64,000 nucleotides of DNA from Halichondria panicea (GCF_963675165.1 NC_087383.1:5806839-5870838), one strand, 5' to 3'; shown: positions 34,510-49,400, counted from the stretch's first letter. The notes: generated from the letters alone by a model not told the origin. Numbers and translations: made by a program.

Positions 34510-35526
34510 GGTGTCATAAAATTTTAGGCCCCCCATGAGATTGGGCCCCCCTGGGCCTAGAATTTTAACATTTTAGGCCCCCTCTTAAAATTTTAGGCCC
34601 CCATTAACAGCGCAACAGCGGTAACATTATGTGACAGTGCATTCTCAAAATACACCAATACAGTCTTTTATGGTCTTCACAGTCTATGCATTGCCATGCA
34701 GTTACTGAATGCAGCTCTCCTCACACACACGCATGTACAGTAGTATACCACTGGTCTCACAGCCATCACACTGCACCATGTCATTCTATGAATCAGGCCT
34801 CATGCAGCACGAAGCATATAGGTGCCAACTGTCCCGAATTGGTCAGGACTGTCCAAGATTACCCTTGTCCCGAAAGGAAACTGCTATTGTGATTCCACCG
34901 TGACACAACAGTTTCTCTCTTGACTTCTATCTATGATTCCACATTACTTGAGAGCTGAGCCAGTGATGCTATTGGAGCATCCCCACAACAATTTACATCT
35001 TCTATGTATAGGAAAACATGGAGGAAGTTATGAATTATTGTCTTTGCACTGAAATTGTGTGCTGTATACTTTTTTGTGCTGAAATTTGGCTGAGAAAGTA
35101 ATCATGAAGTTGCAAATATGGCGATAGCTATGCAACAACATCGATTGTCTTACAGGCAGATCCAACATTGCAGAGCTGCATCAACTTTTATAGGTAAAGC
35201 ATGAGTAACTTAAAAGGTAAATCTTCCTTCACTTTGAATTCCATGATAGAATAATAATGCAAACATTTTTGCTACTTTGATACAGAGTCTTTGCATGCAT
35301 GCAGTCTCTTTGATGCTTTGTCAACTAATAGAGCTAACCTTACCATATTATTATATCTCTTTGACTTTGTTCTATCGTGCAGAAAAGGACGGCAGAAGAG
35401 GGGGGGCCTAATCTCACAGTGTGGGGCCTAGAATGTTAACATTTTGGACTCCCTGGGAGGCCCAAAATTTTAAAATTCTAGGCCCGGGGGGGCCTAAACA
35501 TGGGGGGCTCAAAATTTTATGACACC
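34510..35526. mobile_element. 1.0-kb element with ggtgtcataaaattttaggc termini
   Basis: Left ggtgtcataaaattttaggc and right gggctcaaaattttatgacacc are inverted, with further aggccccc/gggggcct blocks inside. It sits exactly between the PT and GKS halves of a RecQ Walker A motif. I cannot establish a target duplication beyond a possible ACC. Non-coding. Confidence 0.75.
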
Positions 35527-37447
35527 CGCTATGGTAAGTCCCAGAGCAAGTCCATCTGCTTTCCAGACACTCCATTTCTTGATAGATGTGAAGCTTGACA
35601 GGACCAGTGCACCTCTCTCTGAAAGAAGAGATCATCTTTGTCTTGAATTCTTGTCGGATAGAGAAATATTTTTGGTCACATTTTTGCTTATGTAAATTGC
35701 TGGACCAGTTATTATGGTGCTGTTATAACACTTGCAGTGCTATACTCTATAATTATTATAGAACAACATGATCTTGGTTTTGAAATTACACTATACATCT
35801 ATATACATGCATGTATATATTAAGCATTCTCAGCACATTCCTGATCGTTACTATAATTATGAGTATTATAATAATAGTACAAGCTTTGCAGTTTGTTGAG
35901 GAAAATTCCTCCTGCATGAGGTACTTCACATCCGTATCACCTTGTTTGCTTTTATCGGGACCTCATAGGCTATTTTTGGCTTTCTCCATCGACACTTGAC
36001 ACTGACACTGTTACTAAAAATGTTTTGTCGTGGCAAAAAAGAGTATGTCTTGTTTGTTGCATTGCTTTGCTTTGAATTTCAGCTACGGGAATAACTTTGA
36101 TGCAGTATTATTATACTCTTGGTTTGAACACAGTTTAGAGAATCCTTTTACGTCACTATTTACTCTTATATAGACTATATAAAATATACTAACTTGCGTT
36201 CTGTGTCCAGAAGTTTGAGTTGCAGTGCATGCAATATAATATTGTAGTGTGTAAAGAACGCTGGGTGGTTATCGGGCTCTTCCTGTTTAACTTGTATAAC
36301 ATGCATGTGGTAGTGCCCGGTGCATGCATGCCTGAGATAATTATATATGTATACGTTATTCTTTGGTGATCCTATATAATTATAGTTATAGAAACTGGTA
36401 TATATAATAACAGAATTGTATTACTTGAGGACTATTCCCTATACTTTATTTTTCATTCCGATTCGGAACATAATTATATCTCATGGTTTTGGGCTATCGT
36501 CAATTGCTCAGCTGTTAATGATTGTTCCTTCACATTGCTGTCACATTCAACAATTACAAGTCTACAGGAATTTGATAGTACTTTGAACTCTACTTTAGCA
36601 TGCATGAATATATGTCAATGAATGTCACCCTGATGATATTAATAATTAATGGGATCTTTGGAGCACACAAAAGAGTAGCCTCGATCCCTAGTTGTTTGCC
36701 TAACCATTATGTAAGAGCGAAAACTCGACCTGGGATCGAGTCGAGGCTATACAATGTGCTGTGTTTAAATTAAAGACATCAACAATGCATGCATACGCAT
36801 GCAGTCTGCGTCAAAACCACACATAATTTTTTACAGTGTATATAGTAGTGTACAGTACAGATCTATTGTTACAGTAATAGATGTCTATCTATAGAGAGGT
36901 ATTGCATAATTGCCCAGCTATATACATTCAGTTCCAAAGTCTTAGTTCCAGCTGAGGTCATTAAAGAATCCTTGAGCCATACTGTATAATTATAATTATC
37001 ATGAGCGGTTTCTTTATTATAGAGGTTCCATGCACTGTCATTCAGTACACTATATAGTTGAGTCTGACTTGCGCGCTTTCCAACCTCAATCTAATAATTA
37101 CTTTGATTTCTTTGTCAATAGCTAATTATAAAAACCATCACTATAAAAATTATGTTGTTATAATTAGCTAATAATGTCAATTGTTAAATTCAAATGAACT
37201 ACAAAAATAGTATATTATTATATTACCAAGTGTATGCATAGAAAGTATAAAAACTCGAAACTATGAGACACAATAAACACAATAAAAATACTATAATTAT
37301 TCTAACAATAATAATTATTAATTAATTTTTATGAAGCTATTTGCAAACTAAATGAATTGTAAGTATCAAACATTCTACAGAGAGTTCCTTGAGCAAGTGT
37401 TCCTGTACACCTCTCCACACGTGACAATGTCATCAGACAGTGATACC
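35527..37447. other. AT-rich stretch downstream of the Roc-COR gene
   Basis: Holds the tail of the broken RecQ frame, AT-rich sequence and a small palindrome of the ccaggccgag family (36676-36750). The 3' untranslated region of the ankyrin-Roc-COR-Death gene should lie at about 37000-37449 on the minus strand. An aataaa on that strand near 37010 is a possible poly(A) signal. Confidence 0.4.
36676..36750. repeat. Small palindromic repeat, ccaggccgag family
   Basis: tagcctcgatccctagttgt on the left; the inverted partner ctgggatcgagtcgaggct is on the right. The left inner part is deleted compared with 33158-33244. Confidence 0.65.
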
Positions 37448-40400
37448 TCCTGTACAATATATATGGAGACAATCAGCATCAGTTTAATATTATTATACTA
37501 CACTGTCATACACTAGTACAGTCTATAGCATGTACCCAACACAAGACACTAATGCATGCATGTTTGGACATCACTAAAATTAATCTTGATTATACTCACA
37601 TTGAGTCAAGTGCTGACAGATATCATCAGCTATCTTGTCTTTTCTCAGTCCCAGTAACAACTCCAGTAGAGCTTTGTGAGTTGCTGCGAAAGGATCGTGT
37701 CTTTTCCAGAGAATCAAGCATTCAGTCATGGCTACTTGTGTTCCTTCATAACAGTACAACCTATTCACATCGGCCTGTTGTGCAGGAGTCAGTCCCATTG
37801 CACTCGAATATATCTTTACACCATCAAAATATTCGGCCAGGTAGGGAATATCGGAGTCCCCTATTTCACTATTGAGCTGTTCGTCAGTAAGACTGTATCT
37901 GCTCACTAGATCTTGGAGTGTGACTCGATTAGCGGGTGGTTCTACAGGTGTGATAATTAATTTTAGTTCCACGATAAAATGTCATGTTAATTAACGTTTG
38001 TATTTCCACTCTCTGAGATTAATTACTTCCCTCCATCACATATATTATCTCACAATAACAACATGGGCTCAATCTTTCACTTTATATTCAATGTCATACG
38101 CATGTATTATATGTAAAAAGTACTTGGGGCGCAGCTTCAGTCCACGTATATACTGGTCTACATTACTACAAAGAGAAAAATCCACACACACACCAGGCAA
38201 AAGTAGGCAGGTGGGTGGTTATTTGATATAATGGACGGCTCGACGACTATGATACATCTATAACATAAACACATGCACACCTATAGTCTGGCAGTATACC
38301 TGTGCTTGGACAGTTTGCTGTTGGTCTGGGTGATGGTAGTAGATCATCACTAGTCTCCTTAGCAGCAACACCAGCCAGTTCCTATAGAGAGACCAAATCA
38401 ACAAATCCAGTAACAGTAGGATCATTATAATAATTATATAAAAATTAATAGTCAATACCTCAACCACATTGTATTTTATGAACAGATTGAGATAATTATA
38501 TATAATTGCGTAAACGCGATCTATAGCAATCATTTCAACTCACGAGAGGGTTTCTTCCAGCAAACACACTAAGTGGATCCAGAATTCTTCTCAGTGCTTC
38601 ACCACTGGAATTTCCAGTGTTGTTCCAGACTTTTAGAACATCATCGAGATTATTGCACTCTTGAAATGCAGCGCTGGCATTCTCAGTAATAGCTGTGCGT
38701 ACGATATCAGCCAGTCGAGGATTCTTGTTCCAACAAGTTGCAACGGCCGAGATGAATCGATCAGACAGTTCCTTGTGTGCTGGATTGAACAGAAGCTGTA
38801 GAATATTCTCACCGAGATCAGCGTATACTTCAGCTTGGAGCAGACTACTCAATGGGGTGGTGTGCACATTGTTAGTAGATACGACACACATCTTTTGGTT
38901 GATTACGCTTTCAGCGAGAGACTTGAGATCAAAAACGTGTGTATCTTCCAGAGGGTAGGTCACACTATAAGGAGGAAGGAGGGCCTCCTCAGTGACTACA
39001 GTAGAGCATATATCAGTGGAGGTGTCAACAACTTTCTTCATCACAGTAGAGCGCAGCTGGAATAGATCCAGTGAGAGATGGTGAGCTTGAATCAAAACAA
39101 CCACTTTCTTCTTGTCAATGACCTCAACCAACACTTCGATACCTTCAAAAGTGCCCCAGCAAACACCAGTCTTCCAGACCGAGCATTTGCGTTGTAGAAA
39201 AGGGACGTCAGAATCTATGATTGGAGCAAGCCCAAGGGAGAGAGATATTCGAAGCAGGAGAACGTGAAGAAATCGAGCGTCCAGAAACTGGTCTTTGTGT
39301 GAGCAGGACATAACCCAACCAAAATGATAAGCAAGGTCATCGCGATGCATGAACACTTTTGTGTCAACTTCTAACCGGATGAGGGCGGGACAGAAGAGAT
39401 ATTTCTCGTCAGGTGATACGGACTCACCAGCGTCTGTTCGATGCTGATTAATAAGACGGAGGACTTCCGCGTCTTCAATGGGAACAGCAAACTCGAGATT
39501 AATCAAAAATCCAATGAGCATGTCAGTATCCAAGTTAGGGAATTGAGCAGCCAGCTTGGAGCAAGGAACAACACCAGTACTAGTGCTTGTGGAGAGTTGA
39601 CAGTGCTGATCAAAATCTTCTGGAGCAAATATGGAGCCATTGACTTTACCCAGGAGCTCTTCTTTCTTGATGACAATGAAGCTCTTCTCTGGTGAGCTGG
39701 TGTTGTGTAGGAAGAGGGTGTGACCTTTGTCATTGAGCTGAACACAGATTTCAACAAGACGAGGAATGGTTGTCGGAATGAATGGTACAACTTCTTTGTG
39801 CTTCTTGGAGAGAGCTTGACTGGATTCCACTTTTATTTGCTGCTGAACTTGCTCCAGTGATAACGCAATTTCATCCTTGCCAACAAGGTAAATCAGAAAC
39901 ATGTGTGCATTTAAAGAAACAGCCAACGTTGATCGAATGCGGGCGCAAGCAGGGCCGACAGTGGCTCGCAGTATCTTCATGCCACTAGAGTTGGAGTAGC
40001 GATTATCCATGGGAATGAACTTCAGCAGATCCAGGGTCGGATATCTCGATACAGCTTCCAAAACAATCTCTTCTTTCCTCGAAATCTTCCGTTCGTCAGT
40101 TAAACAATCAGCATGGCTACCTACTACAATGAGTGGTGCTTTGCCCTCCATATTGGCACACTGGTTGGCAATGATGCCCAACCAATAGGAGACAGAGTGA
40201 GTGGTGTAGGTGTCATCTTTATGGAGCCCTAGGACTAGGACAATAATGGGCCGACATGCATCAACTGCTGACTTGATAATGGCAGCGTGACTGCTGTAGT
40301 AGACCTCTTGACCAGCAAAGTCATAGACCAACACATCTCCAAACACACGGCTCTTGAATAATCGAGGGATGATTCCGGCTGTTTTCTGGCTGACTCCATC

Positions 40401-43400
40401 GACTTCTTTAGGAGAGACGAAGATGTTGACTAGAGATGTGAATGCAGTTGGCTCATGTTCCATTGCTTCAATAAGAGTGCTCTTTCCTTCTCCACCGTGA
40501 CCGATAACAAGTATCTTCACTGGATTTTTCAGCGGATCCTTTGAAAACACTTTACCAAGAGCTTTGCGATGCTGGGAATACGCATTTTCGGCAGTAGCTC
40601 CGTGTTGCAACAAGAGTAGAATGATTTCCTTGTTCCCTGCATGAAAGAGTGGTGTCTGTCCATCGTCACCTTTGATATTGGGATCACAGCCAGCGACATT
40701 TAGAAGATACTCAACAAATTCCGTGTCCGATTCCTTGCATGCTAACAATAGTACACCATCTGTGGCAGGAATAACAAATCACTGAGTACCTGACTTACAG
40801 TTAGTGTCCCTTAATTAGTTTCAAGGACAGACTAACTCTGATCAGTTATCAATAAACATGTTCCTATAAGTATTAGTTAATGTACAGTGTAGAGGGGTTT
40901 ATGACAGTAAACCTCCCGACTACGAGGGCGTAAGCCCGAGGGGGAGGTGTGGTTCACTGTCATAAACCCTGAGGCACTGTGCATTAATTGATATATGTCC
41001 CATCTGATTGGCGGGCTGGTTGCTATGCATTAAGCTGCATGACTACCACATAGCAACACTATTCAAATAAGAAGACAACTAGGAAAAGATAGCTCGTTCA
41101 CACCAGGGCTGCTGTCCACACTCAAATCCTTGCGCAGCCTGGACAGAATATGAGCAGCCAGCCCCTCCCTCAAAGCGAACGGTACAGAGCCACTCCCCCT
41201 CTCTATTCAATTAGTAAGCCCCTCCCTCCACTTACTGCGCAGCAACCAGCCAGAAGAAACAACACAGCTAGCTCTAGACGGTGTCTAGACCAGCTCTCTT
41301 CAGCTATGCCAGTCTAGTAGGCAAGCAAAGGTAAGCTTAAAATAGCCACTCCTATATTATTACTAAACCGGCTTCTTTTTATTTAAATACAGAAGCTGAA
41401 CAGGCCTAGTGCAGTGCGTGCAGTACTAGTGCTAGTGAGCAAGGCTCAGCCTGAGTCCTCTCCCATAGTGTCTCTAAAGCAGCTCCTTCTGCAAGTACAC
41501 AGCATAATTTTTGATGAACTAGTCTACAGACTACACCCTCTGTCTCTATGTTTTCATTTATGACATTTTGTTTCTCATGCAAGACATTTTCATTCATCGA
41601 AAACACCATTACTTTATTTTTACTGCATATGCTTGAGGTGCCAATTTATGAGCCATATTTTCTCTTGTAGCACTGAGGTGCCAATTTATGACAGTTAAAC
41701 CCCATGCACTAGACTACATGGCAAAAGTGTAGTAGGTGGGAAATATTAATTATTATTGACCGCTATTCTGGTAAACAGGTATAGAGCCATGCATGCATGC
41801 ACGCCGTTGTTACTGTCAGTGATCTCTTTTATTAATAAGTTTTTTGATAAATTGTGACAAACGTACGATCATCATTGATTTACACTTATCATTTCATAAT
41901 TATGCGTACATAAATATTTTCAACACTGTTGTATTGGGAAGCTTCCACAATATAATATAAGTGACATGTACAATAATAACTGCATGTAATACTATTATTA
42001 TTATGAGCAAAACATGATGACACAAGAGGGCTATGGACTATTATTATATGAACTATAATTATGCACGGTATAATTAACACTGTAGATTGATATAAATGAA
42101 GTACCAGTCAAACAAATAAAAGTTTCCGTTCCGTTTGCTTTGCACGTTTTACGAACAGAATGGTAGTGTATTATTCATAAACACACCATGAAAAACTGGT
42201 GAAATTTTCTGAGGTATACAGCCATAAATACTACGTATAGTTTGCTATAGCTCTACAATCGATTCAGAAGTGTATAATACTAACTTTAATAGTGTGTGTC
42301 CAGAGGCATTGAGCAGAACTTCAATATGCCGCGGCAAGACTGGAAGAAGATGAGAAAGTTGGCAGTAGCAAATCAATTCAACTGCATGGCCCTCTGGAAT
42401 CTAGATCTACGATTCTATCCATTACTGCATGCAGTGTATACATTTCAGGGCCGTAGATAGCTGAGGTTTGCAGGGGTGGTAAAATAACAGCTGAACATTT
42501 GTACTAAAAAAAAGCGTCAACTGTTATTTCATAATAATTTATTATCCTCTGAGTATTATAGCTCTTCATGCATGGCAACTTGTAACTTGCTGTGGAACCA
42601 ACTTGGCTATATTCATGAAGCTACAAAAAAGGTAGCTTCTACTTCTTCTCAGGCGTAGTGGAGCTCTGAACTTCATGTAAAAAAATGGTTTTCACTGTTT
42701 CTCAGCAGTCAGCATGCGCATCAGATAGCCCTGCCCACACTTAGATTTCATTGCATCATTCTAAATTTGTACATGTGCCGATCAATGTTTCACAGTCACT
42801 TTTGAATATCAAGAATGCAATGCAGGGGGGTGCCCCCTGCTGTCTATGGCCCTGCATTTTTGCAGACTTCGTTATAATGTCATGTATCATTGTTAAGAAT
42901 AATACATACAGCTACAATGTACATAAATGTTCCAACTGAATGTCAGTAACTAGCTCGCTTGACCTTGCTTCTTGGGATTCTGTATAGCTGTCTGTGGAGG
43001 ATGAGGAATCTCTGTTCAACATAATAATAATACAGGTCATGCACCAGCTTGATTTCTTGAACACTGTACTGTACTGAGCTATAGTTAGCCATCGTCCGAT
43101 ATCAAGCAGCTACAAGTGTGATTGTTATTAAGGGGGTAGATTCGTACCGTTTAACTTTTTAATGAGCAGTTCTGTTCCGTTTCTACGCGAACGTTTTTAC
43201 GGTACGGAATGGAAACTTTTATTTGACGGCTAGATCTACTGTATACAAGCATGCACACAGTGCAATTACACTACAATTATTGCCGAGCGGGAAGCGAGAA
43301 TAATCTTGCTACCTGATTATGGCCCATGTAGATTTATATAATTATGCTTGTCTGCAACGAATAAGGGTTGGGCTCCCCCGGGGGAGCTTTGAGGCAATTA

Positions 43401-46400
43401 ATTCCCCAGGTTTTCATGAGAGTTTTAGGAGCGAAACACAGAGCCGAAAAAATGTATGTAGAATTCAATGTAGAAGCATCACGTGAAGTCAGTGCACACT
43501 TATGTTATAATTATGAGCGTATTTTAGTGACATTTTAATAGAAATTTGTATATACGACAAATGTTACTTTGTATAGCGTAGCCAGGGGGTGCATGCATTT
43601 GGCATTGGCCCTCCGGATCTCTACTATACTCAGCTCAGGTTAGTGTAACTGATTATCAGGCAGCACCCCCTTTTCTTGCGAATCTTGTTGCTGTTAGCTA
43701 CCGTATAGCGGGTATATTTCGAGGGTATAAAATGTTCGCGGTTTTCGCGGATTGAGCCTCTACCGCGAAAATTTATACCCACGAAAATTTATATCTTTAT
43801 TGAATAGTAGGCGTGTTCAGTATTATTGACCACACCTATCGACAATAAGAGGTGCCTCACCGTTATAGGCTAGGCCTGGATTCGAGGCTAACGGTGTGGA
43901 GGTACAGCTGCATGTTGATGTGCGCATGCGCCAAAAGGCTGGAACTCAGACATCACGAAAATAAAATCCGCGAAATCCTTTGTAATGGTCCATCCGCGAA
44001 AATTTATACCCTCGAAATATACCCGCTATACGGTAGCTAACCTCGGTCCCATAATTATACGGCCTGGTGATGAGTGTATCTCGGCGTGGCAGAACCGGAA
44101 ACAAAAGTAGAGATTCTTCACATTTTGTTTCCTGTCATATTTTCCTGCGTAAGTTTAATACCGTAATTTAACTCTGTGCATGTATTATGCTCTCCAGTAC
44201 TAATATCTAGTCATAGATTATATCCGACTAGAAAAACATTTGCAATGTGAAAAATTGCTACCACAAAAAAAGCGTGGAAACAAGAAATCAGACAAGAGCA
44301 TAACTCCAATCCGTTACAACGTCAATCACATGTACTGGTAGTTTTCCCATGTTTTCCCAGCCAATATGCCACGCAATTTTTACTGGTGGAGTGATGACCA
44401 ATCCCTATATATTTATCCATTTTGGAATGTGCGGGCACATAATCATGATGATTTGTGATGAATTGATGTTCATATTATACATGCAGTGTTGAGCACAGGT
44501 ATACACACAGTCCATCCATGCGTAGTATAACATGCATGCACGGACCGTACTGGTGACCTGCATGGAATGATGTGGTGGATCTGGAACACAGTCTATTATT
44601 TAATATACTATGTATTGTACATGTTCATGACGTTGTAACGGATTGGAGTTATGCTCTCGTCTGATTTCTTGTTTCCACGCTTTTTTGTGGTTCCCCTGGC
44701 CAATCCTAGCAATTTTTCACATTGCAAATGTTTTTCTAGTCGGATTCCCTTTCTTTTTCAGTACAGTTTACGTATCATGACATGCATAAGTGGAACGTCA
44801 AGAGGCAGTACAGAAGTTCAAGAGAAGAGAAGACAGGACTAATCAGATATTTTCTCGAATATCTCTGGACTAATAATTATAATAATTATTGCTTGATATG
44901 TTGAATTTGTATCAGTATTAAATGACAGCCATTTTAAGAGCATGATATCTAGCCAGTGCATATAGCATGCCTGTCAGAGAAAGGGAGCTAGAGCTGAACA
45001 GTGTGATTAAAAGCCGCAACATCTCAGGCTCTGGAAAAGCACTGCTGCACTGATTCAAGTTAGGCGCACGGTTTATTAGCCACGCCTATCTATTTATTAA
45101 TTGGCCACAAAGCAATTGCTGTGAGTCATTAAAGATGGCGGAATTGTCTAGGTAAGAGAAATAGAGACTGAGAGGTCATCTGCCTCGTGGAAGCAATCGC
45201 AAATCTGAAGAAGCGCTTTGTAATCCAGGTTGTAGTGGTTTGGAAACCCTGTGCAGAATGTCCTGGAGATGGCTGTACTTGGAGCAAATGCTGGGCAAGA
45301 AACTTACTTACTTACTTACTCACTTACTTAGTCAGTCCATAGATGTAGGAGAAAGGGATTGGAAACGGAAGTAGATTTCAATGTACTTCACATATGACCT
45401 CGATAAACATCCTCGCCTCGCTTAATGAGGGCTAATTTATTCCCCAGTAACCTCACGGGTAACTGAGATTATTGCAAATCTAGGATTTTATGAGTTGTCA
45501 CTAGTATTCTGTCAAGTTTTCCAGTATCCAGTGCAACTGTGCTTTATATAGATAGTGAATAACCATTATTCAAGCTCTATTTACCGTTGCAACTATCTTC
45601 TTCATTGAATTTAGGTAAGTTTAATCTTGTATTGTACACATTTATCCCTTTTTCTCTGAAATGATTAATGTTTAGGTCGTATACTTCAATATGCTTGTTG
45701 GTAAATCATGTGGTATCACCCCAAGCCAAAGAAAATTAGTCATACATCAGCTGGTAGAATTTAGTGCTAGAAAAAAGTTGAATTAAAGAGCACCACTAAA
45801 GATCCCTTTTTTGGGAATATGCTAAGCGTTACAGAAATTTTAATTTTAGGTATACATTTCCTTATGATTGGTGATCACCCCAAGAGCATTAGTTTTGGAT
45901 CAGGTGGATGTATAGCTTTTGTGTGCATGAATGTGTAGTCACCTATTTTTACCTCACAATTGTTATTGGCCCGGTAGTAGATTGTGGTGAAGGGCCTGTA
46001 GGCCCGAGATATTTAACTACTACAAATGCTGTTTCATCTATATTTTATATAGCAATACCTCGCAAGCCAAAACGTACTGAGTACGCTGAAGAAAAGAAGA
46101 CAGAAGAATACCGAAAAATACTCCTCCTCTCTACACCCCTACACGTCACCGCCCTCGTAAATGTTATTGGCTGTTCCGGCTATATATACACTCTTGTATA
46201 CCTCACCAGCTTCTCTCCATCTAAGACTGTCTGATAGAGTGCTAAACTAATCATAATTATAGCTGTAATAATCATTTTTATCGTGTAAGTTGTTAATGTT
46301 CGGTTTGATCCCACTCGTTTTACACTTAGAAAGCAACTGGCAGTGCTGTGGAGTGTTTTGCTGTCTCCAACTGTATGTAATTATACTTAATGAATTGGAA

Positions 46401-49400
46401 ATTGAAATGTACGCTCACCAGCCTAGTATATATAGAAACTTCGTACAACTGATTCATCAAAAGTGAAAACAATTAAGAAAGTTACATGGTGTATTATGTA
46501 TCTTGTCGTGTGAATGATCATGGTTATTGCCTCAAACTAGTGGACTTCTTGATGGTTTTCTTTTTCATTTAAGTTTAAGTTGGCAGCAAAAGAGAAGCCT
46601 CTGACAGTCACAAATACATTCACAATTTCAGGGAACTAAGCATCCTCTGATGATTTTATATCTACTGTGAAACAAGTATCCAATACCACTATATAGCTCT
46701 GCACATTCTCCTTACTATTACCATGTACCAATGCACTGTTGATTGAGTCTCTTTCCCTCTTCTTTCACCGCTTACAATGAGTTTTCCTCATTTGAGGCAA
46801 GAAAAGAAGACAAGAAAGCGAGGCGCGGATGTTTTCCGAGGCCCACTTCCGTTTCCAATCCCTCTCTCCTACATCTATGGTCAGTCAGACAAAGTGCAGT
46901 GAAATGTGGAAATAGTGCACTTTTTAAAATGACAATATTCATTCATTAAAATGTTCATGGATTATGAAATGAGAGATACAAAGGGAGAAAAGGCTAAATA
47001 AACTATCTGTCTAGCCAGTTCCTTGATGTGGCCTTTCCCTGCAGAGATAGAACAGTTTAAACAGAGTCAAAATAATTGAAATATTGCTAAACACGGGCAA
47101 ACCCACTGCCAATCCTATGTAAAACCTACTGGTTTTACTAATCTAACTATAGCTAGCTACGGTAAGTTTAGATGAACATAATATGCATTGTCTTGCTGAA
47201 GCAAGAAGGCCTCACCCTCATTACAAAACAGGCCCAGGCTCTCCAGCTCTTGTCAGAAGAAACGTCCTTGTCTGGTTTTCAACATGGTATATGCATGGCC
47301 AAATCTCTGCTATCAATTGCTGAATGCCTTTGTGATGGGCTAGTCGGTACAGGACTAGAATAAGTTAATTATGACGTCATCATTAAGAGGCACAGCTTCC
47401 GGTCATATGCGTGGCTAAGTTTTGCCCCCTCTTCCAAAAATCCTGCATGGCTATAATTATGCTCTAAACCACTCCCTCTCTCTTCAATCTATTGTCTGAC
47501 TCTCTCATACTCTGGGTATTATTATAAACGCCCAAAAATTACATGTATTGCGCAAGCACATGCATGTGGTAAAACGTATAATTACAGCTTGCCTACCTGC
47601 CTACCCATACATTACAAGGCATGTATTAACCCAGTGACGTAGAGCGTATTCATAATGGTATTAGTACAACCAGTAGGTTGTACATAGGATTGACAGTGCA
47701 ATTGTGTGTGTTTGCACACATTTTGACTCGTGTGTATAGACTGCATGCTCTATTTCTGCAGGGAAAGGCCACATCAAGAAACTGACTGGGCAGATAGCTT
47801 AGTTAGCTTTTTAGTCTATGAATATTCTCACGCAATTACTATTATTTTATATTATTTGCACTATTTTCATATTTCACGGCTTTTCGTCTGACTGACTAAG
47901 TAAGTAAGTAAGTAACATTCTTGAAAAACATTTCTTCCTTGTACAAACATGTTCAGAAGATTCTGGATACCGCGTCTATAGTTATAGTCGACTACAACCT
48001 GCATGGACCATGCATGGGTGTTTTTCTCAGAATTGTGTTTGCTTCCAAGAGGCAGATAACCTCTCAGGCTCCAACCTATGCAATTCTGCAATCTTTACAT
48101 GACTGCCACAGCAACGCACATGCATGGCAACTTATGAGATGGGCATGGCTGTAACACAAACCTCCTTTTCTTCAGCTCAACTTTTCATTCTCTCACCTCA
48201 GGTATGCTATTTATGCTAGACGTATGCACTGACTAGCATAGATGTACTATAATAGGCCTCCGGGATGATGTTGCATTCACTTCAAACTACATCTACAGTA
48301 TAAACATGGCTGTCACATAGTTCCTTTCACTTTCATTATTGAAGAGTATGATGCTCTGTATACTGAAAAAAGAAAGGGATTCGAACTAAAAAAACATTTG
48401 CAATGTGTAACGTTGCTATATAGGATTGCCAGGAAAAGCACGAAAAAGCGTACAAACAAGAAATTCGGCGAGTGCATATAATTATAACTCGAATCTGTTA
48501 TAACGTTACAACATGTACAGTCAGTGTTGATATTACATTAGCACAATTAACAATAAATAAAAATTATTATTAGACAGTGTTCCAAGCTTCCATGCATCCA
48601 CCAGTCACATCATCACTTCCATGTCACATGCATGTATGCATGCCTGTGCTAAACTCTGTATTTAGGTCAACATGGTCATTATCAGTGTCACAAAAACATT
48701 CTAAAATGTATGTAATAGCGTAAACATTAATTTTGTACATGTGAATGACGTTGTAATGGATTAGAGTTATGCACTCACCGAATTTCTTTGTTTCTTCGCT
48801 TTTTCGTGCTTTTCCTGGCAATAATTATATCCTAGTATTTTTTAGTTCGATTAATATAATATAGTTGCTTACTGTATACTCCTGGTATAATAATAGTGCG
48901 GCATTGTCATATTATTTTATTACAACCGTTTATCCATTGGCAAATGTGGCGATATCTGGTACTTGAATGATTTCTGCAACAAGCTCTCATCTATACTGAC
49001 CTCAATTTTGGTCCCATTGTTAACCTACACCCAGTACCCCAGTGAAACCCTTGACACATAATGGCTGGAATGTACAGAGGATTTTTGATGTTTTCGGCGG
49101 CCTCGAAGTGCCGAACTAAGGTGAGGGGCACGGCACATCCAATCCAAGTTAAATGAGGCTTTCACTCCCCCATTAAGATCCTCCCCATACACACGTTCGG
49201 TGCATGGGGGCGTAAAAGACGGGCAAAAATTACGCTTTACTACAATCATGCAACGATTTTAGCAAACGTGTGCAGCTCAATATCGAGTCAATGGCGGTTA
49301 ATGTGGTATAATTATGATCTCAGAAGAACACTGACGCCAGTCTGTATATTATATCTAAAGTGATGATCACCTTCACCATGGAGCTACAAGAAGAGCCATA

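Larger units (their letters stand above)
45063..48150. mobile_element. Element with long diverged inverted repeats, interrupted by another element
   Basis: Left sequence at 45120-45310 (gtcattaaag, gagaggtcatctgcctcgtg, ggaagcaatcg) reappears inverted at 47905-48110. It joins inner ends of the type cttacttagtcagtcagac. A further related single arm is at 63180-63450. The left arm contains ATG GCG GAA TTG TCT AG with a gtaagag donor, so a spliced transcript is possible. The element at 45339-46880 is nested inside and a RecQ remnant follows it. Confidence 0.6.

Noticed and set aside
37380-37449. Extra coding exon EVSLSDDIVTCGEVYRN after the Death domain
   Set aside because: It would need phase 0, but the preceding donor is phase 1 and gives an immediate TGA.
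39503-40000. Plus-strand frames opposite the Roc-COR exon
   Set aside because: Shadows of the minus-strand coding exon, which has clear GTPase motifs.
46743-46949. Plus-strand frame ending in a Phe/Ile-rich tail
   Set aside because: It crosses the right terminal repeat of the element at 45339-46880, so it is not a host gene.
49064-49120. Plus-strand exon starting MAGMYRGFLMFSAASKCRTK with a gtgagg donor
   Set aside because: Plausible as a mitochondrial leader, but there is no second exon or homology; too short to claim.
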